In this document: piece after piece, positions 24,742 through 35,583 of the stretch
Numbering within the stretch: the first letter of the stretch is position 1
How the letters are laid out: the number at the start of each line of letters is the position of its first letter
From: Coriolopsis trogii
Taxonomy: Eukaryota; Basidiomycota; Agaricomycetes; Polyporales; Polyporaceae
Direction: 5' to 3'
DNA length: 64,000 nucleotides
NCBI GenBank assembly: GCA_020543525.1
Contig: JAHYIO010000003.1
Coordinates: forward strand, 3,100,001 to 3,164,000
Made by a program: the position numbers and the translations under genes
Notes under the pieces: model-generated
The model's database searches: none
What the model was told of the DNA's origin: nothing
Seen by the model: the letters and a program-made list of their open reading frames with translations, nothing else

Positions 24742-26573
24742 TCAGAGCTGCTCTACGCCGTCGGCGCAGAAGAGCGCGCTATAGTCAGCGTCCCCGAGCC
24801 CCGAAGGGGAGCCGAACCCCTGCTGAATGACGTCTATGCCGCACGACTGCAGGCCAAGCTGGTAGGCCTGGAAGTCGACGGTGGGGTCATAGTTGTCTAC
24901 CGAGGGCACCTGCATGGCGTCCGGGGTTGGCAACGGGAGCGCGACCGGGTATTCGGGCATCGGCGGCGGCGTGGGGTAGCTCAGCGTGGTCTGCATGTTT
25001 TGAGGGAAGGCGGGGGCGCGCGGGGTGGGGTCCAAGTCAACGGGGGGTATAGGTACCGCGAGCAGATTGTCCGAAGAGGGCATCGTCCAGCCACCGTTGT
25101 TGACTTGCACATCCACGAAGGAGTTCGTCGACGGCTGGGGGAAAGACGACGCTCGCTGCAAGTTGGCCGGGGCTACAGTCGTCGCGGTGTTGTACTGCGG
25201 TGCTCGGGCAGTTGCTATGTCGTCTCTGTTCCAGTGGGCCAGGGACGACGTAACGACTGTGAGCGGCGAGGGGAAGGTCATCGCGCGATTGCGCCGCCTT
25301 TCGTAAAGGGGGCTCGCGGGGAGGGAAACATGGGACGTGCTCGCGGACGCTTGCGACGGTGCCGAGAGGTCGGTCGTCGGAATGAGGAGAGGCTCCGGCA
25401 TCTGAAACATATTCATTGGCATGCGTCAGATGGACGGAGCTAGTGATGACTCACCGAGGTACAGATGTTGAGGGGCGAGGTGGATTCAGAACTGAGCTCC
25501 CCAGTGTAAGCGACGGGCGAATGTTCGCTCGTGAAAGAGTCGAATGAGTGGATGCTATTGGTGTCGGGCTCGGTGTAGTCGCCGTCGAGAACGAGATAAT
25601 CCGAGAGGGAGTACGTATCCATCTCGGGACACGAGTAGGTTCGCTTGACCTGCGGATATCGCGGACGCTCACCGAGCGCGTTGGGGGCGAGGTAGTCCCC
25701 TTGGACGTTGAAAAGCCCGTGCTCGGAGCCGTAGAGAAGGGGCATCGAGTATGAGACCTGGGGGCCCCGTGGCAGCGAACTCGAGCGACTCTGGGGCTGA
25801 GAGCGGAAGTCTGCATACGGCACCGAGTAATGGCTCGTAGGCGTCGAGGGAGGCTCTGGGGACGCTGACGAGCCCTGGCTGCCCGGCGTCGGGCACGGGT
25901 CGCGCGAGGCGCCGGGGCTCTGGTTGCGAGTCTGCGAGGACTTCGCCCGCTTGCGCGTCGCATTCCGGACGAACTCCTCGACCTGCTCGCGGCGGGAGAC
26001 CGCGGCGGGATGCTTACGAGATCCGCTGCGGCTGCTCTTGATGGGCTTGTACTGATAGTTGGGGTATTTGAGCATGTGCGCTTCTGCCTCGCGTTTCGCC
26101 GCGTCGTAGAAGCGTTCCCGGAGCTCTGGGGAGACCCTGCGCCATGCTTCACCGGCGCGCTTCGACAACGTCCGGACCTTCTTCTCCGCCGTGGTGAAGA
26201 GGCCCTTGTTTTTCTTCACCCACTCGTTGCGGAAGAGGATGAAGGCGTTAGGAGGGCGAGGGACCCACGACGGGTCGATGTGCGTCTTGACCTTATAGCG
26301 GCGCTGGGAGGTCGCATTGGTGAATCGCGTGAGGGTGAGGCACCTGTCGTCGTCCGAGTCGGGTACGTTGGAGTCGCGGGACTCGCTCCTACTCTTCGCC
26401 TGGCGGGTACGACGAGGAGTGTCAGACGAAGGCGAAGATAGGAGAGAGGGGAGGGAGGGACAAGAAGTCGAAGCGCCTGCAAGGGCGGGTATAACCGTAT
26501 AGAGGGTCGTGTTGTCGTCGTCAGTGGGGGACCATCCGCAGATGCCTCCCTGTCTAGCGGAAGAGGCGAACAT
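24742..26573 (-). CDS. HMG-box transcription factor (MATA_HMG-like)
   Basis: Two exons (26573-25455 and 25401-24742, a 53-nt intron, phase 0) give 592 residues. The HMG box spans about residues 105-176. It begins WVPRPPNAFILFRNEWVKKN, continues LSKRAGEAWRRVSPELRERF and ends AHMLKYPNYQYKP. The PRPPNAFILFR start is typical of fungal mating-type and related HMG proteins. The rest is Ser/Pro-rich and probably disordered, with basic patches after the box (RKHPAAVSRREQ) that could extend the nuclear signal. The C-terminus is acidic and hydrophobic and could be an activation domain. Basidiomycete members of this class include pheromone-response and fruiting regulators, but a specific orthologue cannot be named. 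MFASSARQ was chosen as start because the upstream ATG of the frame falls in likely 5' UTR. Confidence 0.85.
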
Positions 26574-29500
26574 GGCCAAGAGAGATGGTGTGTGATCAGG
26601 AAAGGGGAGCGTCGCGGGAGCATACCGAGGTGAGGAGTGCGAGATATATAACATGCCTACGGTCTCCTATCCCGAGATTGCTCACGATTAGGAGGCTGAG
26701 TTATTGGCGAGACTCAGCCTCTCCGACGCTCATTCCGCTCCTTTGTTCGCTTTCTCAGTCGTAGTCCGTCATGGCTCCAGACGCTGGCTGACCGTCACGT
26801 ACCCATCGGCGTCCAAACCCGCGGTAACGTGGATCGGCAGATCGAGTTCTTTGAACAAAAAGAACCTGGGAGCGATCTTGATTCCCTCTCCGCCTCTCTG
26901 AGGCGCTGGCCACACCACGAGGCTACTTACCTTCATTGCGACTCAGCCTAGGAACCCAAATTAACACTCCGCTTTGCAGTAGTAGGTGGGTTGAGGACGT
27001 TCCCCCTTACCCCTATAGTACTCTGTGGTACTCCCGCAATTCACTATTCCTCGTGACATTGACCTTAGCGAGCTCCGCGTCACCCACACCTTCGCGGGAT
27101 CTTTGAGTGGCACAGATCAGAACGTGAGTGGCACACACGGCCCACAGCATGCACATTTACGTGCGCGTGCGGCCCGTGCCTGGGGTCGCGACTTATCGGT
27201 CCGGGTAACGGCGACCGTGCGCTCGGGAATTCTGCAATGAGTAAACGATCCGGTCAGATAAGTTCATCAGTGAACTGGGCACGAGAATCAAAAGGAAGAC
27301 ATTCCTGTTGGCTGTACGGAGAACGCTCTCAATCTCCGGCTACCCGATTAGGTAGTTCCTCTACTCAACACCCTGATTCTTCCGGGCGCCAAAGCGGCCT
27401 TTGAAGACGTTCCCATCATCATCGACGAAATCGCGATAAATCATCCGTAATTCGTCCGCTTCACTGATGAATTAAACCCGCCTCCCGCGCGTGCCTGCGG
27501 TGCCCACAGGACATGATCGCGCTGCCAACGGAGCTGCGCTGAGTTCCAGTCTAGAGGACCACGAGACATGGCGGAGTGGCGGAGTGTAGCGGAGAGGAAT
27601 GTAATGACAATAATCGCGGAGCTCGGCTATTCAGAGAAAGGGTTGTAAGCCAATAGGAATGGTACTAAAACGCCGCCCAGCCTGGGCCCCAAAGAACATG
27701 ATGCTTCGCGCTTGCCGCCATGACCGACCATGCGACACAGGGCTTAGAGCCTTCTTTCTCCGCCATTGGTGCACCAATGTACGGTTCCGAAGGCCGACGA
27801 TGGGAGAGGCGGCGTGCAGGAGGGGCTTCAGTGGCACAAAGACCTGGAAGAGCCAGCTGGCGCTCGCACAAAGCATAGCACCTAGCACGCCATAAAAACG
27901 GGGCACAGTCCTCCAGCAATCGAAGAAGACATGTGAGCGGGGTACCTAGCTCCTGAGTTCATCGATCGGGAGGTGTCCCTAGGGTGTCCGCTCTCGTCTG
28001 CGTGTCTGCCACAGACAGCCTCCCCTTAAACAATCGCGGGAGACTGGCGCTAGAGAGGCATAGGATGTCCGCCAACAACGGCTAGAGCGAGAAAGGGGGT
28101 GGCACCCGTAATCAAGCTGACAACGACTCTTTCTGCTCCGTGCTCCAGACTCCCGTGACGACCTGTGCATCGCCTGCAACTCCGCTGCAGTGAGCTACTG
28201 GGAGTCTGGTTGGGCCCATGCCCTGCACAGGGCAGGGAGCGAGGATCTCCGCGGGTGGCATCATGAGTGGCACAGACTACCATCACAAACTTCCAACTGT
28301 AGGTAAAGGAGCCGGTCCAACCAACATGTCACCACCGAGATTTTCGAGATATGGGGTCTCTACCCCAAAATATAACATGAGGAGAGGGTCTGGGTTGTGG
28401 AGGCTGTTAGCGGTGAGAAGACTTTGACAATTTGGCTTACGTGCGGGGTACCGCAGGAATGGGCCCTTCGCGTCAATCTTGTGCATCGACGGACGACGGA
28501 GCAAGCTGCTATCACTCGCGATGGTCTAAGCTTAACCGTCCGCTGTTGCAAAGCTGCAGCCCATAGCCCTTGCTCAGCAACCCAGACTCAACTGCCTCGT
28601 GGCTTGCCGCGAAGAGTCTGAGTGGATCGGAGGGCCGCATGCATGATGCCGCCATCAGGAGGGTGCATTCTCTGACGGCTTTCTGCTGAAAAAGCGCCAA
28701 GCTCTCGGGTAGACACGAGATTCTTGATCATCTGATCAAGGATCTCGTTCCGCCCGATGTCGCTGCTGGGCGCCATTACCAGTGTTGTGAGAAGCATTGC
28801 CTGAGTTGCGGAATCTGAAGCATCGTCCAACGGCGATTCAACACAAACTCACGTAATCGAGACGCCGAGGATTACCGTGTGAGAAGGTAAAGAAGTGTAC
28901 ACCTATGTACGACACAAACCACAAGGGGCGCTTGAAGAGTCCAGAGTGCTAGTTTGCGCACGCCAGCCAGGCTGGAAGGCACGTTTGAAGACAGAACTCC
29001 GATGATTTCTGATGGTATCGGGTGACCCATTGAGCAGCGATCTCGACCTCCAGGCGGAGTACTCATGCGTAGCGGAGAGAGAGCGGAGTTGCACGACGTT
29101 GCCTATTCCATACTGGAACTACAATTGCGTTTCCGACGTTCCGTGAGAACACGATGTTGTGAGGAAACGGCGGAGATTCTTGCTCAGAAGACCTCACATC
29201 TATCAGAAGGTTGAGCACATTGCAGAACTCGACAACGCACCGGGTATCCTTGCGGCCTGACGTATCACGGGCAAACATACGAGTCCGCTGCATTGTAGCT
29301 TCATGGCACTGTCATCATAGGTGTTGCCCGTGGCACATATCCGCCTGAAGGAGATACAGTCAGCAGCATATTATGGTCCTGCGGGCAAGTCGGGGTGGCC
29401 GTGACCTCTAGATAGCCGGCTCTCCTGTCTGACTGGTGGCGCAGGGACGCGTTCAGGTTTGGGAACCTAGAGTCATGAACGGGTCCGTCAGCATAGCGGC

Positions 29501-29660
29501 CTCGGTGCCATGGTCAGAGACTCGATCTCACGTCAGGGACGATCCGCGGGATGGTCGAAAGGGGCGTATTCCGCATTCAAGGGGCCAGTGGTTGCGACTT
29601 GCATCAGGGGCGACGGCAGATTATGACCGTACAAGGGGCGAAATCGTAACCGTGCATCAA
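26574..29660. other. Gene-poor region, about 3.1 kb
   Basis: The largest gap in the window. Short minus-strand open segments (for example 27631-27906, MPRFYGVLGAMLCASASWLF, and 28588-28830, ILDQMIKNLVSTRELGAF) look weakly protein-like but do not join into one reading frame and match no family I recognise. No inverted repeats, tandem arrays or RNA genes were seen. Confidence 0.4.
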
Positions 29661-30640
29661 TTACAGTCGAAAGTATACAGACTGTATAATCGCCGCTCTA
29701 AATCTAGCAGCATGCGATGCAAAAACCATGAGAGGCTCTTGCCAGATGAAGAACAGTCCGGTCACCACAGGGAGCACCGCAGCCATAACACCGACGGTAC
29801 GCGTCTTGCGACTCGCGCGCAGCCCTCCGTACGCAGGGCGTAGCCAAGTGTTCCAGATGATAGCCATGCCCTCTGACGCGTGCCATGCGACCACGGCGGA
29901 GAGGCCAATGTAGCCCACAAAGCCACGCCAGGGCCATTCGTGCAGTGCGTATTTGATGTACTCGTAGTCGAGCTCCGAGGGGCCGACGGCATATATCGGC
30001 GGGGAAGGATCCGCGGGGGCGATACGGTGAGTGAAGAAATGTAAGGCGACGATAATCGCGGCAGAGTAACCGGTGACGCTTAAGATACTGGTGATTCGAC
30101 GAGCAGATTTGGGAGCGAGGACACGTTTCAGCAGCGCCGAGAGGGGGTGAATGGCGAGGGGCGCAAGGACGAGGTATTTCTCGCCAAACGGCGTTTGGTA
30201 GTATTCTCTACCGAGTAGCTGGAGCAGCCGCGTCAGATATCATGTTCCTGTGCATCCCATAGCGGGACCGTTCCCCGCATGGACAGCTCAACGAAAGTCG
30301 AAGCCCAAGATATCCCGCTTGCCACCGCAAGTCTATTCAGACAAGCAGGTCGCAAGTTAAGCGTAGACAAATGGGGACTTCGACCTTGGAACTTCGCCTC
30401 TGTCTTCCGCTGGTCGAAAAGTGGGGAAACCTCTGCAACGCAATAGCGGACACGTACCATTACTTGTGAAGCCAACGATGTCCCTCCCAGATTCGCCATG
30501 ACTGGTGCGGTCAAATGAATCAAGGCAAAGACCGTAATGAAGGGGGCCGAGCCGTGCGCGATGCGGGTCAATGCAGGCTGGGTCGCGACCGTGAGACGTC
30601 GCAGGAAAGACTTTTCGCTGTCCGAAGCTGACTGCGACAT
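29661..30640 (-). CDS. MCP1: MCP1-type mitochondrial membrane protein (DUF1691 family)
   Basis: Two exons (30640-30458 and 30218-29661) give 246 residues. The N-terminus TQPALTRIAHGSAPFITVFA leads into LIHLTAPVMANLGGTSLASQVM. The second exon carries LLGREYYQTPFGEKYLVLAP, LAIHPLSALLKRVL, then IYAVGPSELDYEYIKYAL and VAWHASEGMAIIWNTW. These blocks are characteristic of the MCP1/DUF1691 transmembrane family, with two repeated units and conserved His residues in helices. Yeast Mcp1 is a mitochondrial outer-membrane protein that cooperates with Vps13 in lipid transfer; the role here is inferred. The intron is 239 nt, far longer than the rest, and open in the exon 1 frame. MSQSASDSEK was chosen over an upstream in-frame ATG. 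Divergent from RPA34. Confidence 0.88.
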
Positions 30641-30896
30641 GATGCCGATGTGTTGTGCGGACGGTGCACAGCGGCGGAAGACGTGATGCACGAGACAGGA
30701 GCGAGCTGGAGGGGATACGACCTGAATAACGCTCGAGCTGGAGCCTGGCAGTGGGAGTCGGCCGTGCGAGGGACGCGTCGTGATATGCCGAACACTGCCG
30801 GGTGTTGTTTGGTTCGGAAGCTCTTGCCAAACAACCGCTTCCATATCCGGACAGACCCAAATTGCATGGGCGTCAACATCTCAGCCAGTCGCATCC
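30641..30896. promoter_or_regulatory. Bidirectional promoter between MCP1 and RPA34 homologues
   Basis: 256 bp separate the two divergent start codons. No TATA box is evident. Both start sites must lie within this stretch. Confidence 0.4.
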
Positions 30897-31809
30897 ATGG
30901 GCTCCTCACGTTCTTCCTCTTCGTCCCCTGAGCCCGAGGTCGTAGCGAAGAAGACGAAGAGATCCAAGGACAAGCAGAAGAAAGTCAAGGTTGCTGCTCC
31001 GGTTGACGAGCATGGGAGGAAAGAAGGCGATGATCCGAACTGGGAGTACCAGCCACCCGAGGGCTATGCGCTCATGAAGCACAAAGTTGACGACGGTGAC
31101 TTCGACTGGGATGCCATTAACAACGACGACAATCTTGAGCTATGGGTTGTTCGTGTCCCAGAGGGGGTGAGTGCATTACAGACGTCACCATAGTCTTTGT
31201 TCATGTGTGCGTTCGCGTAGTTGAAGCCCAGACACCTAGAGGGCCTGAAGCTCGAGCTTTCTGGTCCATCTAAGACAACACGGGTGGGCTCAGTTGATCG
31301 CAAACATACCACTTACGACGTGTGGTCCCTCGGGGAGGACGATGCGGACGCGATTGGAGGAGACGAGCTGCGGAGCGTGTCGTGTCTATTGCCCAGGAGT
31401 AGAAAACATGGCAAGCTGTATCAAGGTATGTCTTGAGTACTGTTATATATCTGGCCGTCGCGCATAACGTTCCACAGCATCCCATCCAATTGCACGCCGC
31501 CTGGTGATCTCCGCGCGTCCCACGCTACCCACCCCTCCCGCGTCATCCCCCAATTCCCCTCCGATATTACATCAAAATCCTGCCCGTCCCAGCTATCCGC
31601 AGGAGCTTCTCAAACATCGCTTCATGCCCTTGGGATCCCTGGCTCCTGTGGAAGGGTCTGCGGACATGGAAGTGGATGAGGTTCATGCAATGGACTCCAA
31701 GCCCACGAAGTCCCACAAGCACTCATCAAGTACGACCGAGAGCAAGAAAAAGCGGAAAGGAGACACTGAAACTCCGAAGAAGACGAAGAAAGTAAAGACA
31801 GCCTCATAG
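30897..31809 (+). CDS. RNA polymerase I subunit RPA34 family protein
   Basis: Three exons (30897-31166, 31221-31425, 31478-31809) give 268 residues. After a Ser-rich, Lys-rich N-terminus come NWEYQPPEGYALMKHKVDDG and DNLELWVVRVPEGLKPRHLEGLKLEL. The last of these is the typical RPA34.5 core: the LWVVRVP strand followed by the L-K-G-L-x-L turn. A GKLYQ-ASHPIARRLVIS strand and the PQELLKHRFMPLGS block follow. The C-terminus is very lysine-rich (KKKRKGDTETPKKTKKVK) and should be a nucleolar or nuclear signal. RPA34 pairs with RPA49 in a TFIIF-like heterodimer on Pol I. Introns are short and phase-consistent. Confidence 0.82.
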
Positions 31810-32394
31810 TGTATGTCAGGGCCGTCCTGTACCAGTTATCGGAGCGACCTTTTCATTCTCCATACTCGCTCATCCCTTCGTCTGTCGTTGTGTTGACCAT
31901 GCCAATTAACATCTGCATCGAACATTATATGTGAGTGTATGCTACAAGCAAATCGAGTGGTCAAGTCGACGCACCCATCACTCTCGTTATGGAGATGCTG
32001 GCAGTCGGAAACTGCGCGTCGTCGTCCTTCCTACATACAGCAACATCGTCCCACTCCTTCTGCCCCACGGGAGTATGCGAATATCCAAAGTTGCAGAACG
32101 TGGTGAGTGTCTCCTTCAGAGAACGACGATGCGGTTGGCAGCGCAAGGCGACGTCGAAGTCATTCTGACCGCTCACGATGTCAGGACCCGCGAAGTTTCC
32201 ATCCCATTTACAGCTCTTCAAGACTCTGACAGGGTAAACACTCCTTGAGGTACCGGACGTCAAGTTTGTCATCCCATCCAGGAACGACTAGACGACGCAG
32301 CTGAGCATTACAGATAAACAGAAGGGCTAATGCGTACTGAAGTAGTCGTATCCATACATGACGTTGTAACACAACAACCGACGGCCGCCGCGCA
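31810..32394. other. 3' region between converging genes
   Basis: 585 bp between the RPA34 stop and the F-box gene stop. Open frames near 31.93-32.25 kb on both strands overlap and have no recognisable domain. Confidence 0.4.
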
Positions 32395-34191
32395 TCACAA
32401 GTCATCGTCATCATGCTCATGAAACGAGATGCGCACAGTCGTTATTCCCATTTGACGTGCACGTGCACGAAATCCTTTCTCCACCCGAAGGGTCTTGGTA
32501 TCCCATACCTCAGTTTTATCCTGCACACGAAGGATATCGACGGTCAACTTCGTGAGGTCGCTCGTTTTGGATCTTCGTCGCGTCAAGATATTGGTGAGGG
32601 TAGCGCAAAATGTCCGGAAGGCCTTGGGGCGTGCGCCTGCGACATCGGATGTACTGTAGGTCCAGCGTGCTCGGAGATGCTTGACATGGGGACAAAGGAG
32701 TCCTCCAGCCGATGTGACTTCGGAGAGTATAGCAAGAACGCCCCGTTTGCCGTCGCCGTATGCTGAGACGTCTAGACGCAACAGCTGAGGAAGACTAGAC
32801 AACAGCGATCGAACGCTATCCTCCCCTACGTGATTCCACTCGAACCCTTTGCGGGTCAGCATGGTGAGAGAAGTCAGGTTCCGGGCAGGGAAGATGGTGG
32901 TAATCTCGGTGACAAAGGATGCGAATCTCTCCGGAGATTCCTTGAAGCCGGTGAATACCTCTGTGCGCAATACATCCCTGCCTTTCGCTCGAGCTATCAG
33001 AGTAGCGTAGGCTCCAAAGCACCGTCCATAGTAGAAGGTCACCGCATCTGCCGCCGCGCGTGGAGGGAATGCGTCGAACTCAACGGGGAGTTGGTCCATG
33101 AAGTTGTCCGACATGCAACATGGCTGCACAAGACACGCTGGAGGGTATACCAGAGAGGAGAGGAAGAGCCTCACTATCTTCTCCGAGGAGCCTCCTCGAG
33201 CTTGAATATAGAGGCAACGAAGGGCTGGCAATGGTACGTGACTCGGATAGTCGCCTGGAAGCGGAGTGCTCCACGGCATCTTGATGTTGATACGCAGGTC
33301 CTCGAGCGAGTGACAGGCTTGGAGACCATCCAACACCATGTGCACTGTCGCGGTGTCTGCGCGACAACCACACTCGCAGCTGGTCAGTTTGAGGCGCCGG
33401 AGTGTTTGGCTGACACCAAATGTGCCGAAGGTTACGAGGGGTATGTGGAGTGTGGATAGGCTAGGTAGTCTTGTCTTGTCCAGGGAAATGGGATGAACTA
33501 TGTGGTGTGCGTTGGGCCCCTGGTGCCACAAGCGTAGGGTAACCAGGCGGGGCATCGGTATCATGAGCAAATCGCTCAGAAGCTCATGCTGCGTAGCCTC
33601 CCATCCCACAGCAATGGATGTGATGCGGGACGTATAGGGAGAGAGTGTCGGAGCAGTAGATAGAGTTAGAACATCGATGTAGAAGGACAATGGTTGCATA
33701 CGCGAGAAGGTGAGGAAGAGCTTGAAGAGCTTTTCTTGGCGATGCAATGATCGATGACTGCCAATAGCGCTTGCCCAGAAGGGGGATGTTTTGAAGATGA
33801 GGAAACGCCAGTATCGGCAGACATGTAGAGGATGATACCAGCGCGAGTCCTCATGCGCGTCTGGGAGTAGATTGCTGAAGACCTCCATCAACACCTCCGG
33901 AGGTAGCTTGCGATTGATGGGTGCGGCGGCGTTGTATGCAGATCTGAGCGCGAGTAATGCTTTGGCATACTCCTCAATCTTTACTATAGCCCATTCCTGT
34001 ACACAAGAAGAAGAGAGAATGGTCAACCGCGCTCGGTCTTCGGGGAAAAGATGACCGGCAAGGGATGAGAGCTGATCGCCAGAATTCAGATATGCTCCGT
34101 AACCCATGTCTATCGCTACTGCATTACCGGCCCCATCAGCATCCGCTAAGTATCTAGACCAGATTAACCTCTGACTCACCTCTTGTACCAT
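32395..34191 (-). CDS. F-box protein with probable leucine-rich repeats
   Basis: A single long exon gives 598 residues. The F-box lies at about residues 93-145: INRKLPPEVLMEVFSNLLPD, then HPLHVCRYWRFLIFKTSPFW. Before it is a helical stretch (IVKIEEYAKALLALRSAYNA), as is common in basidiomycete F-box proteins. The remainder has irregular leucine-rich repeats (LVTLRLWHQG, LRRLKLTSCECGC, LEDLRINIKMPW, LTSLTMLTRKG, LLRLDVSAYG). The expected role is substrate recognition in an SCF ubiquitin ligase; the target is unknown. The frame is open a little further upstream. A start at about 34219 (MESGQ...) would be in another frame and would need splicing, so the N-terminus is uncertain. Such families are expanded and fast-evolving in Agaricomycetes. 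Confidence 0.8.
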   Translation of the reverse strand: MVQEVSQRLIWSRYLADADGAGNAVAIDMGYGAYLNSGDQLSSLAGHLFPEDRARLTILSSSCVQEWAIVKIEEYAKALLALRSAYNAAAPINRKLPPEVLMEVFSNLLPDAHEDSRWYHPLHVCRYWRFLIFKTSPFWASAIGSHRSLHRQEKLFKLFLTFSRMQPLSFYIDVLTLSTAPTLSPYTSRITSIAVGWEATQHELLSDLLMIPMPRLVTLRLWHQGPNAHHIVHPISLDKTRLPSLSTLHIPLVTFGTFGVSQTLRRLKLTSCECGCRADTATVHMVLDGLQACHSLEDLRINIKMPWSTPLPGDYPSHVPLPALRCLYIQARGGSSEKIVRLFLSSLVYPPACLVQPCCMSDNFMDQLPVEFDAFPPRAAADAVTFYYGRCFGAYATLIARAKGRDVLRTEVFTGFKESPERFASFVTEITTIFPARNLTSLTMLTRKGFEWNHVGEDSVRSLLSSLPQLLRLDVSAYGDGKRGVLAILSEVTSAGGLLCPHVKHLRARWTYSTSDVAGARPKAFRTFCATLTNILTRRRSKTSDLTKLTVDILRVQDKTEVWDTKTLRVEKGFRARARQMGITTVRISFHEHDDDDL

Positions 34192-35054
34192 CGACAACGG
34201 CTTGTCCAGATTCCATATTGCTCACGATTCGAACCGAATTTGGCGAGTCGCTCTGTAGTGATCTGATAGTTCATAGAATGTCGCCAAAGAAGTACAAGCA
34301 GCTCACAATCAGTCCAGCAAAGATCGTCGCAGAGTCGGAATGGCTCTTATTTGCTGAGCCTGTGGTGCCAAATCGTGCGTGTAGAAGGTTAGCGTGGGGT
34401 GTTTAACTCCAACTTCAACTTCAAGTACAATGGTTGGCACGTGGCAGTGCCATCATGACGCATAGCGCCAATTGGCTGACTGCCTAGTAGACGCTGAAAA
34501 GTTGGACAGGTCTTACAAGTACGGTGAGATACCGTCATGCCTCTGACCCACCAAATAGATTCCAAACAGTGGACCCACTAGGTGCTTTCCAGTTACTCTA
34601 CGTCAACAGAAGGGCAAGTGAGTCACTGACTCAACTTATCTGTGCCCAGCTCGGGTTGTCACGGTAGTCCCCAGTCAGTAGTAGCAGTATTTACTGACAC
34701 AGATCCGGCTGCCGAATTGAAGCTAAAGCTGAGGCATTGCAATGCGCATCAAATCTGTATTGTATATATGGCTTCGTGTCCCAAAGTACGACGAGACTCG
34801 ATTGGCCGTGCTACATACGCGTCATGTGAGGTATTACCTCGTTGCCGTTCATATATGCGAGTACTGACATACACACAGGGCCAAGTTGGCCGCCACCGGG
34901 GCTTGCTTTGACCTCTGTTGCTGCTCCACTCGAAATGCATCAAGGCTGCTTCTCCAACACAGGTTGTACAGGCGAGAGCAGCGCCGTCGCTTGCACTGAT
35001 AGTATCCGGCCGCAATATCCGTCGGCGCTTCATAGAAAATCCTTACCATCATAG
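34192..35054. other. Intergenic, divergent promoters
   Basis: About 0.86 kb between the F-box gene and the cerato-platanin gene. No gene or repeat was recognised. Confidence 0.4.
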
Positions 35055-35062
35055 ATATAAGG
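35055..35062 (+). promoter_or_regulatory. TATA-like element of the cerato-platanin gene
   Basis: ATATAAGG lies about 100 bp before the ATG at 35161. The spacing suits a TATA box plus short 5' UTR, as expected for a highly expressed secreted protein. Confidence 0.5.
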
Positions 35063-35160
35063 AGGCCAGCTGAAGAGGGCCATTCCTCAGCAGTCCGCCT
35101 TCGTTTTCGCCATCTCCTTCTCCAAAACCGCGCATTCCCCAACTCCAAAGCACCTGCATC

Positions 35161-35583
35161 ATGTTGCAGTTCAATGCCGTCTCCTTCTCCCTCCTCGCTC
35201 TCGCGGCCTCCGCCATGGCCACTGACGTCTCCGTCATCTACGACACCACATACGACGCCAGCAACGGCTCGCTCGCCAACACCGCCTGCTCTGCCTTCCT
35301 GAACGGCAAGGGCTTCAAAACGTTTGGCGACCTCCCCAGTTTCCCTAACATCGGCGGTACCGTTGGCATCCAGGGCAACGGCGGTAAGCAGTGCGGGACG
35401 TGCTGGCAGCTCGAGAGCGAGGGCAGAATCATCAACGTCCTCGCGGTCGATAGCGACCCTGTGGATCTGGGCTGGAGCATCACGCAGTTTGCGATGGACA
35501 CCCTCACGGACGGTCTCTCGACCAAGGTCGGACGGATCGTCATCGACGAGAAGCAGGTCGATGCTTCGCTGTGTGGCCTGTGA
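35161..35583 (+). CDS. Cerato-platanin family secreted protein
   Basis: An intronless frame of 140 residues, the usual size. The signal peptide is MLQFNAVSFSLLALAASAMA, probably cut before TDVSVIYD. The mature part shows the family hallmarks: VSVIYDTTYD at the N-terminus, the four conserved cysteines (C in NTACSAF, two in KQCGTCWQLE and one in ASLCGL), a GGTVGIQGNGG loop and the INVLAVDSDP and FNI-like strand. Cerato-platanins are small double-psi beta-barrel wall and extracellular proteins with expansin-like, non-hydrolytic polysaccharide loosening. Many act as elicitors of plant defence. The exact role cannot be read from sequence. Multiple copies are usual in wood-decay fungi; only one is in this window. 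Confidence 0.95.
   Translation: MLQFNAVSFSLLALAASAMATDVSVIYDTTYDASNGSLANTACSAFLNGKGFKTFGDLPSFPNIGGTVGIQGNGGKQCGTCWQLESEGRIINVLAVDSDPVDLGWSITQFAMDTLTDGLSTKVGRIVIDEKQVDASLCGL

Noticed and set aside
27631..27906. Minus-strand hydrophobic frame MPRFYGVLGAML
   Set aside because: It could be a membrane-protein exon, but no flanking exon or family match supports it.
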